Assembly (NCBI RefSeq): GCF_003347605.1
Contig: NZ_QDFZ01000017.1
Span: 1 to 64,000, forward strand
Reading direction: 5' to 3'
Source: Chryseobacterium sp. KLBC 52
GTDB taxonomy: Bacteria > Bacteroidota > Bacteroidia > Flavobacteriales > Weeksellaceae
Length of the DNA stretch: 64,000 nt
In this document: one piece after another, positions 32,197 to 41,923 of the stretch
How the letters are laid out: each line of letters starts with the position of its first letter
Position numbering within the stretch: the first letter of the stretch is position 1
Notes under the pieces: generated by a model
What the model saw: the letters and a program-made list of their open reading frames with translations, nothing else
The model's database searches: none
What the model was told of the DNA's origin: nothing
Translations under genes and position numbers: made by a program

Positions 32197-34929
32197 TTAA
32201 AGAGCCAATACTCTTACATCAATTCTTCTGTTTTTTGCTTTGCATTCATCAGTATCATTAGCTTCACATACAGGATGTTGTGATCCATAGCCTTCTGCTT
32301 CTATTCTGTCTGCTGAAATACCTAACTCAAGCAGTTTAAGTTTGGCTGTCTGTGCTCTCAGATTGGATAGCTTAAGATTACTATCCTCATTACCGCTATT
32401 GTCTGTATATCCGCCCAGTTTTATTTTCAGATCCGGATAAGCATTTAAAATTTCTGACAAAGTAATTAATTGAAGTGCGGATTCTGCTTTCAGATCACTT
32501 GAACCTGTTTCAAAATAAAGATTTTCAATCGTGTACCACTTATTTGGATCTAAAGCTGATTTATCTTTTTGTTTCACCACATTATAAAGTTGGTAAAGCT
32601 GGCTTCCATCACCCAGGGCAATTGTTTTCCCTCCATCCAGTTTTATTTTCTGAATATTTCCTGTTTCATATACAAAGTCTCCGTTTTCATTAAGGTGCCC
32701 TTTAATTTCTCCCGGAATGACTGTAATGATTTTAGAATCTCCATTTACAGTAGGTGCAGAACCGGAAATTCCTGTAAGACTTTCAATTTTTGCTTTTCTG
32801 TTGGCTTCAATTTTATCTTTATGCAAAACAGCCAAAGTAGGTGCAATTACCAAAGAAACGATTGACATTAATTTAATCAGGATATTCATCGAAGGTCCTG
32901 ATGTATCTTTAAACGGATCTCCGACAGTATCTCCTGTTACGGAAGCTTTATGAGGTTCTGAACCTTTATAATACGTCTGCCCATTGATATCAACTCCTTT
33001 TTCGAAGGATTTTTTTGCATTGTCCCAGGCACCTCCAGCGTTGTTCTGAAACATTCCCATTAAGACACCACACACTGTAGCACCAGCCAGAAATCCTCCC
33101 AATACTTCAGGACCAAAAATAAATCCTATTAACAAAGGAGAAACGATGGCGATCGCACCAGGAAGCATCATTTTTCTGATGGATGCATCTGTAGAAATGG
33201 CAACGCATTTTTCATATTCCGGCTGCGCTTTCCCTTCCAGAATTCCCGGAATTTCACGGAACTGTCTTCTTACTTCTTCTACCATGGCCATCGCTGCCTG
33301 TCCTACTGCGGTAATCGCCAATGAGGAGAAGATAAACGGAATCATCCCTCCTACAAAAAGTCCGGCAAGAACATCTGCCCTGTAAATATCAATACCGTCA
33401 ATTCCTGCAATACCTACAAAAGCCGCAAACAAAGCCAGCGCAGTCAAAGCAGCTGAAGCAATGGCAAATCCTTTTCCTGTAGCAGCGGTTGTATTTCCTA
33501 CGGCATCAAGAATATCTGTTTTCTCTCTTACTTCTTTCGGCAGTTCACTCATCTCAGCAATACCTCCGGCATTATCTGCGATAGGTCCAAAAGCGTCAAT
33601 GGCAAGCTGCATGGCTGTGGTAGCCATCATTCCAGCTGCGGCAATGGCCACTCCGTAAAGTCCGGCACACAGATAAGAACCATAAATTCCTCCAGCCAGT
33701 ACAATGATTGGAAGTAAAGTGGATTCCATTCCAACGGAAAGCCCGCCGATAATATTGGTTGCGTGCCCTGTAGAAGACTGTCTCACAATACTGGAAACGG
33801 GTCTTTTCCCCATGGCAGTGTAATATTCTGTAATAATGCTCATTAAAGTTCCCACTACCAGACCTACCATGATAGCTCCGAATACACCCATTTTCGTAAA
33901 CTCATGACCTCTGAGAACCATTTTTTCAGGAAGGATATAGGTTACCAGGAAATAAGAAGCAATGGCAGTAATCACAATACTTCCCCAGTTTCCAAGGTTT
34001 AATGCATTCTGTACACTGGAAGTAGACGAACCGTCATTATCATTGATTTTTACAAATAAAGTTCCGATCATTGAAAATATAATTCCTGTTCCTGCAATCA
34101 GCATCGGCAAAAGAATCGGGGCAAAACCTCCGAAAGCATCATCAGAAACAGTTTCTCTACCTAATACCATCGTGGCAAGAACTGTCGCCACATACGATCC
34201 GAAAAGGTCTGCTCCCATTCCGGCAACGTCTCCTACGTTATCTCCTACGTTATCTGCAATAGTCGCTGGATTTCGGGGATCATCTTCAGGAATTCCGGCT
34301 TCTACTTTTCCTACAAGGTCTGCACCTACGTCTGCAGCTTTTGTATAAATACCACCTCCTACTCTTGCAAAAAGGGCAATAGATTCAGCGCCAAGAGAAA
34401 ATCCTGTAAGAATTTCAATAGTTTTTTCCATTTCATGAGAGTCTACTGTGGCTTCAGGGGCAAAAATCTGTTTAATAATCAGAAATAACGCTCCCAGGCC
34501 TAGAACAGCCAGTCCGGCAACTCCCATTCCCATTACAGAGCCTCCTGTAAAAGATACTTTAAGGGCTTTTGACAGTGAAGTTCTTGCAGCTTCTGCCGTT
34601 CTCACATTCGCTTTGGTAGCGATTTTCATTCCTATAAACCCTGCTGAAGCGGAGAATACAGCTCCTACGGCAAAAGCAATTCCGATACTCCAGTGTGAGT
34701 TGGCATTACTGGACCCCATTACTGCCAATAGAATGGCAACTACTACAACAAAGTACGTTAAGATTTTGTATTCAGCCTTTAGAAAAGCCATTGCACCGTC
34801 TGCAATATGGCCGCTGATTGTTTTCATTTTTTCATTTCCTGCATTCTGTTTATTGACCCAGTTGCTCTGAAGAAATGTATAAAGCAAAGCTATGACACCA
34901 AAAATTGGCACTAACACAAATAGATCCAT
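32197..34929 (-). CDS. hppA: Membrane pyrophosphatase with C-terminal OmpA domain
   Basis: Membrane-bound pyrophosphatase coupling PPi hydrolysis to Na+ and/or H+ export. The N-terminal ~720 residues form the multi-helix pump with the catalytic loop DVGADLVGKVEAGIPEDDPR and NPATIADNVGDNVGDVAGMG. GNTTAATGKG has Ala where K+-independent pumps have Lys, which marks a K+-dependent enzyme; many of these pump Na+. A linker (about 720-795) leads to an OmpA-like domain (about 796-910) with ENLYFETGSSDL, GGYTDNSGNEDS and LKLSNLRAQTAKL, close to the peptidoglycan-binding consensus N-x2-L-S-x2-R-A-x2-V. With an even number of helices the tail is periplasmic. At 910 residues it is longer than most HppA proteins. 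Confidence 0.95.
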   Translation of the reverse strand: MDLFVLVPIFGVIALLYTFLQSNWVNKQNAGNEKMKTISGHIADGAMAFLKAEYKILTYFVVVVAILLAVMGSSNANSHWSIGIAFAVGAVFSASAGFIGMKIATKANVRTAEAARTSLSKALKVSFTGGSVMGMGVAGLAVLGLGALFLIIKQIFAPEATVDSHEMEKTIEILTGFSLGAESIALFARVGGGIYTKAADVGADLVGKVEAGIPEDDPRNPATIADNVGDNVGDVAGMGADLFGSYVATVLATMVLGRETVSDDAFGGFAPILLPMLIAGTGIIFSMIGTLFVKINDNDGSSTSSVQNALNLGNWGSIVITAIASYFLVTYILPEKMVLRGHEFTKMGVFGAIMVGLVVGTLMSIITEYYTAMGKRPVSSIVRQSSTGHATNIIGGLSVGMESTLLPIIVLAGGIYGSYLCAGLYGVAIAAAGMMATTAMQLAIDAFGPIADNAGGIAEMSELPKEVREKTDILDAVGNTTAATGKGFAIASAALTALALFAAFVGIAGIDGIDIYRADVLAGLFVGGMIPFIFSSLAITAVGQAAMAMVEEVRRQFREIPGILEGKAQPEYEKCVAISTDASIRKMMLPGAIAIVSPLLIGFIFGPEVLGGFLAGATVCGVLMGMFQNNAGGAWDNAKKSFEKGVDINGQTYYKGSEPHKASVTGDTVGDPFKDTSGPSMNILIKLMSIVSLVIAPTLAVLHKDKIEANRKAKIESLTGISGSAPTVNGDSKIITVIPGEIKGHLNENGDFVYETGNIQKIKLDGGKTIALGDGSQLYQLYNVVKQKDKSALDPNKWYTIENLYFETGSSDLKAESALQLITLSEILNAYPDLKIKLGGYTDNSGNEDSNLKLSNLRAQTAKLKLLELGISADRIEAEGYGSQHPVCEANDTDECKAKNRRIDVRVLAL

Positions 34930-35027
34930 AGTTTATTATTTTATATTAAAAAATTGAGATTAGTCTTATAAATATAATGAAATTATAAACACATAATAAA
35001 ATTCACTAATAATTATCTATTATTTCG

Positions 35028-35035
35028 TAAATTTG
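35028..35035 (+). promoter_or_regulatory. -7 box TAAATTTG of the amidohydrolase gene
   Basis: A perfect TAnnTTTG match 29 bases before the ATG at 35065. No TTTG is seen at the -33 spacing. Confidence 0.45.
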
Positions 35036-35064
35036 TTTCTCACCGTGATTTGAATTAATTATTT

Positions 35065-36786
35065 ATGAAAAGGATATTATACACTATTTTTTTATCTGCA
35101 AGTATAAGCAGCTGTCAAAATAAGATTCCACAGGAAAAAGCCGAGATACTTTACTTCGGAGGTCCTATTATCACAATGGAGGATTCTTCTCCACAAGTTG
35201 AAGCTGTAGCAATAAAAAACGGGAAAATACTTTTTGCGGGAACAAAATCGGATGCAGAACGTTTTTCAGAGCCAGCGACTAAAATGATTAATCTTAATGG
35301 AAACACTCTTCTTCCCGGGTTTATAGATGTTCATGGACATCTTACTTCAAGAGCCGGGATGATGGATGTTGTAGATTTATCTCCTGAACCTTATGGCACT
35401 GTAAATTCAATTAAAGATTTACAGACTACAATTAAAAACTATATCAAAGACAAAAAAATTACAGGTCAACAACCCATTATCGGAAATGGTTATGATGATG
35501 CAATTATGACAGAACACCGTCATCCTACAAAAGCTGAACTGGATGTCATTAGTACAACCAATCCTATTATTGTTATTCATGCCTCAGGTCATGCCAGCGT
35601 AGCAAACAGTGCAATGTTAGAACTTCTGGGAATAACAGAATCCTCAAAAGATCCCGAAGGAGGTCACCTAGGAAGAGACAAAAAAACAGGAAAACTGAAT
35701 GGAAAATTAGAAGAGAATGCAAGTTTCACCGCTTTATTGACCTTAACAGAAAAAATGAATAAGGGAAAAGATACTCAGGCTCATGCAATGAAAAATCTGA
35801 TGAAGGCCCAGGATGAATGGCTCAGCTATGGACAGACTACTATTTGTGACGGGAGAACAATGGGAGAAAGTGTTGCTCTGTTAGAAAAGGCGGCGGCTCA
35901 AAACCTTTTTAAGGCTGATATTGTTTACTTCCCTGATTATGAATATTTCAAAAAGGATTTCAACAGTTTCAAACCAAAGTATATGAAATATGAAAATCAT
36001 CTGAAATTAGCCGGATTCAAATTTTCTGATGACGGTTCTCCACAAGGTAAAACGGCCTGGCTCACTCAGCCTTATTTAGTTCCTCCAGAAGGTCAGTCTA
36101 AGGATTATAAAGGATTTCCTATTTTTACGGATGAAACCTTATATAACGACCTGAAAGTCCTTTTCCAAAATCACATTACTGCCCAGCTTCATGTAAACGG
36201 AGATGCCGCAATTGATCAGGCCATCCGTGTTATTCAAAGGTTGAAAGATGAAAACATTTACAAACCGGAATTGCGGGCAACATTAATTCATGTACAGAAC
36301 AGCCGCCCCGATCATATTCAAAAAATAAAAGAATTAGGGGTTATCCCTTCTTATTTTTCTACGCATGCTTATTTATGGGGAGATTGGCATTATTCGAGTG
36401 TTTTCGGCCCTGAAAGAGCTGCTTTTATCAGTCCGGCCAATTCAGCATTAAAAGCAGGAATTACGTTTACGATTCATCATGATGCTCCGGTTACACCACC
36501 CGATCTGATTACAGCCGTATACGCAGCAGTGAATAGAAAAACGCGATCTGGAATGATTTTAGGCCCTGATGAAAGAATCTCTCCACTTGAAGCGTTAAAA
36601 GCGATTACCATTAACGGAGCTTATCAATTGCAGGAAGAAAACAGAAAAGGGTCTATTAAAGCTGGTAAAATAGCTGACTTTGTTATTCTTGATCAGAATC
36701 CTTTAACCATAGCTCCTGAAAACCTCAGAAACATTAAAGTTCTGGAAACGATAAAAGAGGGAAAATCAGTGTATAAAAGAAATTAA
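35065..36786 (+). CDS. Amidohydrolase family 3 (YtcJ-like) lipoprotein
   Basis: A 573-residue exported amidohydrolase with a lipobox (SISSC, C17). Metal ligands are seen at H90 and H92 (FIDVHGHLTS), with further histidines in IHASGHAS, AQLHVNGDAAI and TIHHDAPVTPPD. The C-terminal composite domain closes with KGSIKAGKIADFVILDQNPLTI. The family hydrolyses amide or related bonds in diverse compounds; the substrate is unknown. It is divergent from hppA and ends at a strong bidirectional terminator. Confidence 0.9.
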   Translation: MKRILYTIFLSASISSCQNKIPQEKAEILYFGGPIITMEDSSPQVEAVAIKNGKILFAGTKSDAERFSEPATKMINLNGNTLLPGFIDVHGHLTSRAGMMDVVDLSPEPYGTVNSIKDLQTTIKNYIKDKKITGQQPIIGNGYDDAIMTEHRHPTKAELDVISTTNPIIVIHASGHASVANSAMLELLGITESSKDPEGGHLGRDKKTGKLNGKLEENASFTALLTLTEKMNKGKDTQAHAMKNLMKAQDEWLSYGQTTICDGRTMGESVALLEKAAAQNLFKADIVYFPDYEYFKKDFNSFKPKYMKYENHLKLAGFKFSDDGSPQGKTAWLTQPYLVPPEGQSKDYKGFPIFTDETLYNDLKVLFQNHITAQLHVNGDAAIDQAIRVIQRLKDENIYKPELRATLIHVQNSRPDHIQKIKELGVIPSYFSTHAYLWGDWHYSSVFGPERAAFISPANSALKAGITFTIHHDAPVTPPDLITAVYAAVNRKTRSGMILGPDERISPLEALKAITINGAYQLQEENRKGSIKAGKIADFVILDQNPLTIAPENLRNIKVLETIKEGKSVYKRN

Positions 36787-36813
36787 CCTGCTGATACAGA
36801 ATAAAATATTCAC

Positions 36814-36846
36814 AAAAAAAGCAGATGATTTTTCATCTGCTTTTTT
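36814..36846. terminator. Bidirectional terminator
   Basis: AAAAAAGCAGATGA pairs with TCATCTGCTTTTTT, with T runs on both strands. It lies between the convergent amidohydrolase and ppa genes. Confidence 0.85.
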
Positions 36847-36867
36847 ATTATTCTAGGGAAGAACATC

Positions 36868-37479
36868 TTATCCTCCGAATTTATCTGCATAGTCTGTTTG
36901 AGAAGCTTTGATCACTTTTCTTGCGTGTTCAGCTCCGTAAACTTCCTGGATTCTGCATTTTGCAGGCTCATCCGGTAAGTTTTTATATGTCAGGAAGTAG
37001 TGCATCAATCTTTTTACTTCTGCTTCCGGTAATTCAGAAATATCTCTGAAGTGTCCGAAAGCGTGGTCATTGATCATTACGGCAACAATTTTATCATCTG
37101 CTTCACCTCCGTCGATCATTTTGAAACCTCCGATTGGAATAGCTTCCATCAATAAACCTCCGGCATGGATATTGTGAGAACTTAAAACACAGATATCAAG
37201 TGGGTCATGATCACCCATAGTAACGTCAGCAGCACCTGATTCTACAGCAAGTCTCATCACTTCCTTATCACAGTATGTTCTTGGAACAAAACCATATAAA
37301 GCCGGGATAATGTTAGAGAATTTCTGTGGCCTGTCTACCTTTAAGTATCCTGTTTCTTTATCTACTTCATATTTAATAGTATCTGAAGGAACAATTTCCA
37401 CAAATACGTTGACAACATTTGGCGCATCTTCTCCTGCAGAAATTCCGTGCCATGGATGTGCTTTAAAATTTGGAATCAT
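36868..37479 (-). CDS. ppa: Soluble family I inorganic pyrophosphatase
   Basis: A 203-residue cytosolic Mg2+-dependent pyrophosphatase. The metal-binding cluster GDHDPLDICVL (D90, D92, D95) replaces the usual DGDPLD with an extra His, and MIDGGEADDKIVAV (D123, D128, D129) supplies the second set. The N-terminal HPWHGIS and the KYEVDKETGYLKVDR segment match the eukaryote-like/Bacteroidetes subgroup. It lies 17 bases after a membrane protein gene and under 2 kb from hppA, so both PPi-hydrolysing systems are in one neighbourhood. Confidence 0.95.
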   Translation of the reverse strand: MIPNFKAHPWHGISAGEDAPNVVNVFVEIVPSDTIKYEVDKETGYLKVDRPQKFSNIIPALYGFVPRTYCDKEVMRLAVESGAADVTMGDHDPLDICVLSSHNIHAGGLLMEAIPIGGFKMIDGGEADDKIVAVMINDHAFGHFRDISELPEAEVKRLMHYFLTYKNLPDEPAKCRIQEVYGAEHARKVIKASQTDYADKFGG

Positions 37480-37496
37480 TATTTATCTGTTATTTT

Positions 37497-38009
37497 TTAA
37501 GTTATTATTAAAATTTCTTTTCTTAAATCTTCTATGGTTTCAGCAATATAGTCGTTGCTTTCCATATAATTCATGATGAAAATCGTTTTGAATTCATCCA
37601 GCTGAACTTCTCCTTTTAGCCCGTCATAGGTTTTGTGAAGCAGTTCTATAATTGCATTCTTTGAGTCTACGATATTCTTCCATGAATTTTTTGCGATGTA
37701 TAACTGTTGTGAAGAGTTATACTCAAATTCTTCATTGATTGCTTTTTCTGTCAGGAAAATAAATTCATGAACCGCCAGTCCCCTGTCGAACCTCTGGATA
37801 AGATTGGAGGGTTTCATTCTGTCCAGAAACAAGGTCATTCTTTCATAAGAATGTGCTTTATTCTCTGAATTTGATTTCACGGTAAGCAGTTTGATTTCCT
37901 GGTTCTTAAGCGTAATGTATGAGTGTACAAATTGTCTGAGCAAAACCAGAAAAGGAATTGCAATAATTAATGCAAATGCATAAGGTAAATATCCTGATAG
38001 ACTCGTCAT
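37497..38009 (-). CDS. Membrane-anchored DUF7935-like protein
   Basis: A 170-residue protein with one N-terminal membrane helix (about 6-26) and a cytoplasmic helical domain starting HSYERMTLFLDRMKPSNL. That segment resembles a family of small flavobacterial membrane proteins I know as DUF7935; function unknown. The frame opens at a TTG (38024), but the ATG at 38009 is the more likely start. It is 17 bases upstream of ppa and 24 bases after a large membrane protein gene, so the three may form one transcript. Confidence 0.7.
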   Translation of the reverse strand: MTSLSGYLPYAFALIIAIPFLVLLRQFVHSYITLKNQEIKLLTVKSNSENKAHSYERMTLFLDRMKPSNLIQRFDRGLAVHEFIFLTEKAINEEFEYNSSQQLYIAKNSWKNIVDSKNAIIELLHKTYDGLKGEVQLDEFKTIFIMNYMESNDYIAETIEDLRKEILIIT

Positions 38010-38033
38010 AATTTTAGACTGCAAAATTACTAA

Positions 38034-39209
38034 TTATTTTCCGTCTTCTAAAGAGTTTTTAAAGATATCCACTTTAGAAATTTGTATATAGACCAATGCA
38101 AGCATGATTATCAGATAAAAGCCAAGCATCATCCTGTTTACGAGAGACGGAAAAACCAAAAATCTCAACAAAACAGTTCCATAAATAATTGCAAAAAACA
38201 AGGCCTGGGACTGGTTCTTTTTATTATGAAATGAAAAACGATTCGCCAGAATGACTACGATAAAAATCAACAGGACTGGAAAATAGGAAGTATTGAACTC
38301 CAGCATGATATTACTTTTAATAAAACGAAAATAATCTGCAAAGGAAAATGGATCAGGCTGCGATACAGGATAAATCTGAACTTTCGTAAACTGATTCATA
38401 AAAAGCGTAGACCACGAAACCTGATTGAAAGCCTGTATCAAAAAGAAGGATAGAAATATATACCCGTATGATATCAATAATGAACCTGTTTTAACATGAA
38501 GGCTATCTCTATAAAAATAAATAACGGCGTACAGGAATGAATAAAAAATAAAATACTCAGGTCTTGTAAGCACACAAAGCATAGCCAATATGCCTGCGAA
38601 GAAGAAATTTTTTCTCAGTAAAAACACATAAAAGCTCAAAAGAAGCAGTAAACATGATAACGAATCTGCTGAAACGTGCCGGGCCGCCTCTGGTAAAGGT
38701 TTAAACAGTGAAATTAAAATTGTAAGGATAAAGGCAAGAGGATAATTTCTCAGAATTTTTATCAAAAAGCTGAAAATCAGGATAAGAATGAATGCGTAAG
38801 AAATAACTGAAATCAAAGAGATGGAAGCAGAAGCACTGAAACCAAGCTTAAACAATGACCAGCCGATAAAATTATAAAAAGGTTTTACCACAAAAAGCTG
38901 TAGCTCTTCTTCGTAGGCTTTGGGATTTTGTGAGATGATTTTATAATAAGTACTCTCCCCTTTTGCTACTTCCTCAACCATAGGATCAACGGGGCCAAGG
39001 CCTGCAAAATCGGGATTCTTTTCCCTCAGTTCGTCATATACCTTCTGATGAATTTCTTCAATTTTCATTTCAGGATATTCCGTTTTATAAATCAGCCCCA
39101 TATACGCTTCCATATCAGTGTTGTAATAATGATGGCTGTACAGGTAGTATGACATAAAGCATACATAGATTGAAAATACAAAAACAAGAATATTCTTCTT
39201 TTTTTCCAT
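38034..39209 (-). CDS. Polytopic membrane protein, GT-C-like, unknown function
   Basis: A 391-residue membrane protein with about 9-10 helices. The first helix (about 7-25) is followed by a long soluble loop (about 28-105) rich in acidic residues. The remaining helices contain RHVSADSLSCLLLLLSFYVF and LTRPEYFIFYSF, an arrangement reminiscent of dolichyl-phosphate-sugar (GT-C) glycosyltransferases. No catalytic DxD or DE pair can be confirmed. It is likely first in a unit with the DUF7935-like protein and ppa. I would leave it as hypothetical. Confidence 0.6.
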   Translation of the reverse strand: MEKKKNILVFVFSIYVCFMSYYLYSHHYYNTDMEAYMGLIYKTEYPEMKIEEIHQKVYDELREKNPDFAGLGPVDPMVEEVAKGESTYYKIISQNPKAYEEELQLFVVKPFYNFIGWSLFKLGFSASASISLISVISYAFILILIFSFLIKILRNYPLAFILTILISLFKPLPEAARHVSADSLSCLLLLLSFYVFLLRKNFFFAGILAMLCVLTRPEYFIFYSFLYAVIYFYRDSLHVKTGSLLISYGYIFLSFFLIQAFNQVSWSTLFMNQFTKVQIYPVSQPDPFSFADYFRFIKSNIMLEFNTSYFPVLLIFIVVILANRFSFHNKKNQSQALFFAIIYGTVLLRFLVFPSLVNRMMLGFYLIIMLALVYIQISKVDIFKNSLEDGK

Positions 39210-39299
39210 ACACTGATATTATAAGAATACAAATGTAAAAAAACTATCTTTTTAAATCTGTATTCCTATAAAAAGCTTTACGAAGGGGAATCTTTTGTC

Positions 39300-40232
39300 T
39301 TAAAGTTCAAACAGTGCCGGCCTCTGGGTTACTTCATGGTAGCATACACTGTTTTCATCGAAGAAATGGTAAACAAGACTTTTTCTCGTTCTGTTTTTAT
39401 CGGTATGAGGTTCTCCACCGTGCAGAATATTGGCATGCCAGATTAATAGATCACCTTTTTTGGCTTTAAAGATTTCTTTCTTCAAGCCTAATTCTTTTAC
39501 TTTATCCTCCAGGAAAGTTTCATAAGCTCTGTAGCTTTTCTTACCAATTTTCAAAGCTGTCCCTTCATTATCATAATCAGAATTCAGGAAATAAGGAAGT
39601 TTATGGCTTTTAGGAATATAATGAAGTGCTCCGTTATTCTCATCTACATCTTCCAGGGCAATCCATACTCCTAATAAACCGCCTAATGGATACGTGGTCA
39701 TGTGAATACTGTCAGAATGGGTTTTCTGTTGGCTGCCATTGATAAAATTGATGCTTTGGAAAAGTTTGGATTTTCCATCCAGAAGAACAGATAAAAAGTC
39801 TAACAGTTCCGGATCACTCCCAATATTTTTAATGATTTCTGAATGATGGATTGCAAACATCAGCTTTCCTCCGTATATGAACTTCAAAGTCCCATCCTTC
39901 ATCAGTTTATCAATTTCAATATTGATTTGATCCGCTGTTTCCGGAGTTATGAAATTCCTCAGAATCATATAGCCATTCTCATCATACTGAAGAGCACTTT
40001 CTTTATTTTCGTCAGAAAGCTTCTTAAAAAAAGGAGTTTCCTTGAGTTTTGTATCATCCAGTATTCTGTCGCTAGCCGGAAGGTGTGCAAAATCTTTACT
40101 TGAAATACTTGAAAAATAGTTCTTATTGATTCCGTATTTTTTATATAAAGGAATATTATGCTTTAATTTATTCTTTTTAAACAAGTTATAAAGCATGTAT
40201 GATAATTTGTACTGACGAATCTGTTGTAACAT
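39300..40232 (-). CDS. Phytanoyl-CoA dioxygenase (PhyH) family protein
   Basis: A 310-residue Fe(II)/2-oxoglutarate-dependent oxygenase of the PhyH family. The iron triad is visible as H172 and D174 (THSDSIHM) and H271 (ILHGGEPH), with R281 or R283 for 2-oxoglutarate in RTRKSLVYHFF. The double-stranded beta-helix region begins near residue 85 (ENGYMILRNFI). The substrate is unknown; family members hydroxylate lipids, amino acids or natural products. The FemAB-like gene lies 73 bases upstream on the same strand. Confidence 0.88.
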   Translation of the reverse strand: MLQQIRQYKLSYMLYNLFKKNKLKHNIPLYKKYGINKNYFSSISSKDFAHLPASDRILDDTKLKETPFFKKLSDENKESALQYDENGYMILRNFITPETADQINIEIDKLMKDGTLKFIYGGKLMFAIHHSEIIKNIGSDPELLDFLSVLLDGKSKLFQSINFINGSQQKTHSDSIHMTTYPLGGLLGVWIALEDVDENNGALHYIPKSHKLPYFLNSDYDNEGTALKIGKKSYRAYETFLEDKVKELGLKKEIFKAKKGDLLIWHANILHGGEPHTDKNRTRKSLVYHFFDENSVCYHEVTQRPALFEL

Positions 40233-40305
40233 AACTGTTTTACTAAGGATTTTATAAAGTTACGGAATATTACTTAATTAGAACCGGTCTAAACAATGCT
40301 TTTCA

Positions 40306-41220
40306 TCATAAAAAAGACTTTCCTCTTAATACAAGATATCCTAACTTTTTGAAAAGGTTCTTTTTTGAATTTTCAATAATTCCATAGGGTCTCAGCTCTG
40401 GACGAAATCCCCTGAAAAATTCTTCAATATTAGGTAATTCTCCCCCTTCAAAATCAAAAATATGAGTTTCTATATTTTCTTTAATAAGATGATCAATCAA
40501 TACAGATGCTCCTGATAATCTGACATAATCTTTATCATTAAAATTTCCTAAAAGCGCTATCATATTACCATCAGAATACGTAGCAATCACATTAACAATC
40601 TTTTGCTGATAATAAAAAGCTGTGAATTTCAGATATCCGGACTTATAAAAACTTTCAAAAATTCTCATGAATTCAAACAGATCATGGTCTTTATTCAATC
40701 CTATTGTATTGGATTCAATGAAAGCTTTCGCTTTCTCATAAGGGATTACTTTGATTTCTGATTCTTTTAAAACAGCTTCATCTAACCGAAGTTTTCTTTT
40801 TCTTTTAGGTGAATATTTCGAATAGACTTTCTCATAAACCTCAGGATATAATAAAAAGTTCTTTTTGATTCTGATCTTTGTACGAAGCTGATTGACATCA
40901 TTGAAAGGATATGCCCTGATCATATAATTTTTTTCCAGATATTCTAAAAATGCCTCATTAAGATCAACATCATCTTTGCCGGAAAAAACACCAAGCTGCT
41001 GACAAAGCTTAGGATTATGTACAATTTTCATCCCGTATTTTCTTACGAAAGGAACAGGCATTACTGCTTCGTAATCTTTGTAAACAAGAATTTCCCAGGG
41101 CATTGTAGAAGTTGTGTCTAAAAAATGTTTTGCAGCAGAATATTTTCTTTGTTCGGAATTTTCTAAACATTGAGCATATTTTACAAAATCAATTTCATGG
41201 TATTTCAATCTTCTAATCAT
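40306..41220 (-). CDS. GNAT/FemAB-like acyltransferase
   Basis: A 304-residue soluble protein with a tandem GNAT-like layout resembling FemAB-type acyltransferases. The N-terminal half has MIRRLKYHEIDFVKYAQCLENS. The C-terminal half has YKSGYLKFTAFYYQQKIVNVIATY, GASVLIDHLIKENI and HIFDFEGGELPNIEEFFRGF, a pattern common in FemAB-like cell-wall or polysaccharide enzymes. It overlaps radC by 4 bases (ATGA). The catalysed transfer is unknown. Confidence 0.65.
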   Translation of the reverse strand: MIRRLKYHEIDFVKYAQCLENSEQRKYSAAKHFLDTTSTMPWEILVYKDYEAVMPVPFVRKYGMKIVHNPKLCQQLGVFSGKDDVDLNEAFLEYLEKNYMIRAYPFNDVNQLRTKIRIKKNFLLYPEVYEKVYSKYSPKRKRKLRLDEAVLKESEIKVIPYEKAKAFIESNTIGLNKDHDLFEFMRIFESFYKSGYLKFTAFYYQQKIVNVIATYSDGNMIALLGNFNDKDYVRLSGASVLIDHLIKENIETHIFDFEGGELPNIEEFFRGFRPELRPYGIIENSKKNLFKKLGYLVLRGKSFL

Positions 41221-41894
41221 AATAATCCTGCGTCTGAGAAACTAAAATACGAATCCTGCGTGACAATAATATGGTCCAAAACCTGAATACTTAATGTATT
41301 TCCCGCTTCTTTTATTTTCTGTGTGATATTGATATCTTCCCGACTTGGTTTTAAACTTCCGGAAGGGTGATTGTGGGCTATAATAATGCCAGTTGAAAAA
41401 TGATCCAATGCTGCCTTATAGAGCGTTCTCACATCTACAATAGACTGACTGATCCCTCCCTGCGTGAGTTGAGAAACATGAATCACTTTATTGCTATTAT
41501 TAAGGAAAATTGCCCAGAATTCTTCTGTTCTAAGATCAGAGAGCTGGTTTCTGAGAATCGCATAAGCGTCGTGACTGTTTCCAATAATTGTTTTTTCAGG
41601 AATTTCCTGTACCGCTCTTCTTTTTCCGATTTCTAAAGCTGAAATAATTGAAATGGCCTTTGATTCTCCAATACCTTTGAATTTCATCAGATCTTTGGCG
41701 GAAAGCAAGCTCAAGTCATGCCAGTTGTTATTCACAGAGGCTAAAATTTTTCTTGCTAATTCCAACGCATCTTCTTCTCTATTTCCACTTCCCATAATAA
41801 TTGCCAGAAGTTCGGAATCAGAAAGAGAGCTTTTGCCTTTCTGCAAAAACTTTTCTCTGGGTCTGTCATCTTCGGCAAGGAGTTTTATGGCCAT
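41217..41894 (-). CDS. radC: RadC-family JAMM-domain protein
   Basis: A 225-residue RadC protein with a helix-hairpin-helix-like region (about 70-83, KFKGIGESKA). The JAB/MPN metalloprotease-like domain carries the JAMM motif H174-x-H176-x7-S184-x2-D187 (IAHNHPSGSLKPSREDI). RadC is widespread, but its role in DNA repair is disputed. Length is normal. It lies 29 bases downstream of the L,D-transpeptidase-like gene and overlaps the FemAB-like gene, which suggests a housekeeping operon. Confidence 0.95.
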   Translation of the reverse strand: MAIKLLAEDDRPREKFLQKGKSSLSDSELLAIIMGSGNREEDALELARKILASVNNNWHDLSLLSAKDLMKFKGIGESKAISIISALEIGKRRAVQEIPEKTIIGNSHDAYAILRNQLSDLRTEEFWAIFLNNSNKVIHVSQLTQGGISQSIVDVRTLYKAALDHFSTGIIIAHNHPSGSLKPSREDINITQKIKEAGNTLSIQVLDHIIVTQDSYFSFSDAGLL

Positions 41895-41923
41895 GGAAAA
41901 AAATTATAGATGAATATGATCAA

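Noticed and set aside
33146..34870. Long plus-strand ORFs within the hppA region
   Set aside because: They are antisense shadows of a strongly conserved gene, with Ala/Pro/Ser-rich translations typical of reverse-frame reads.
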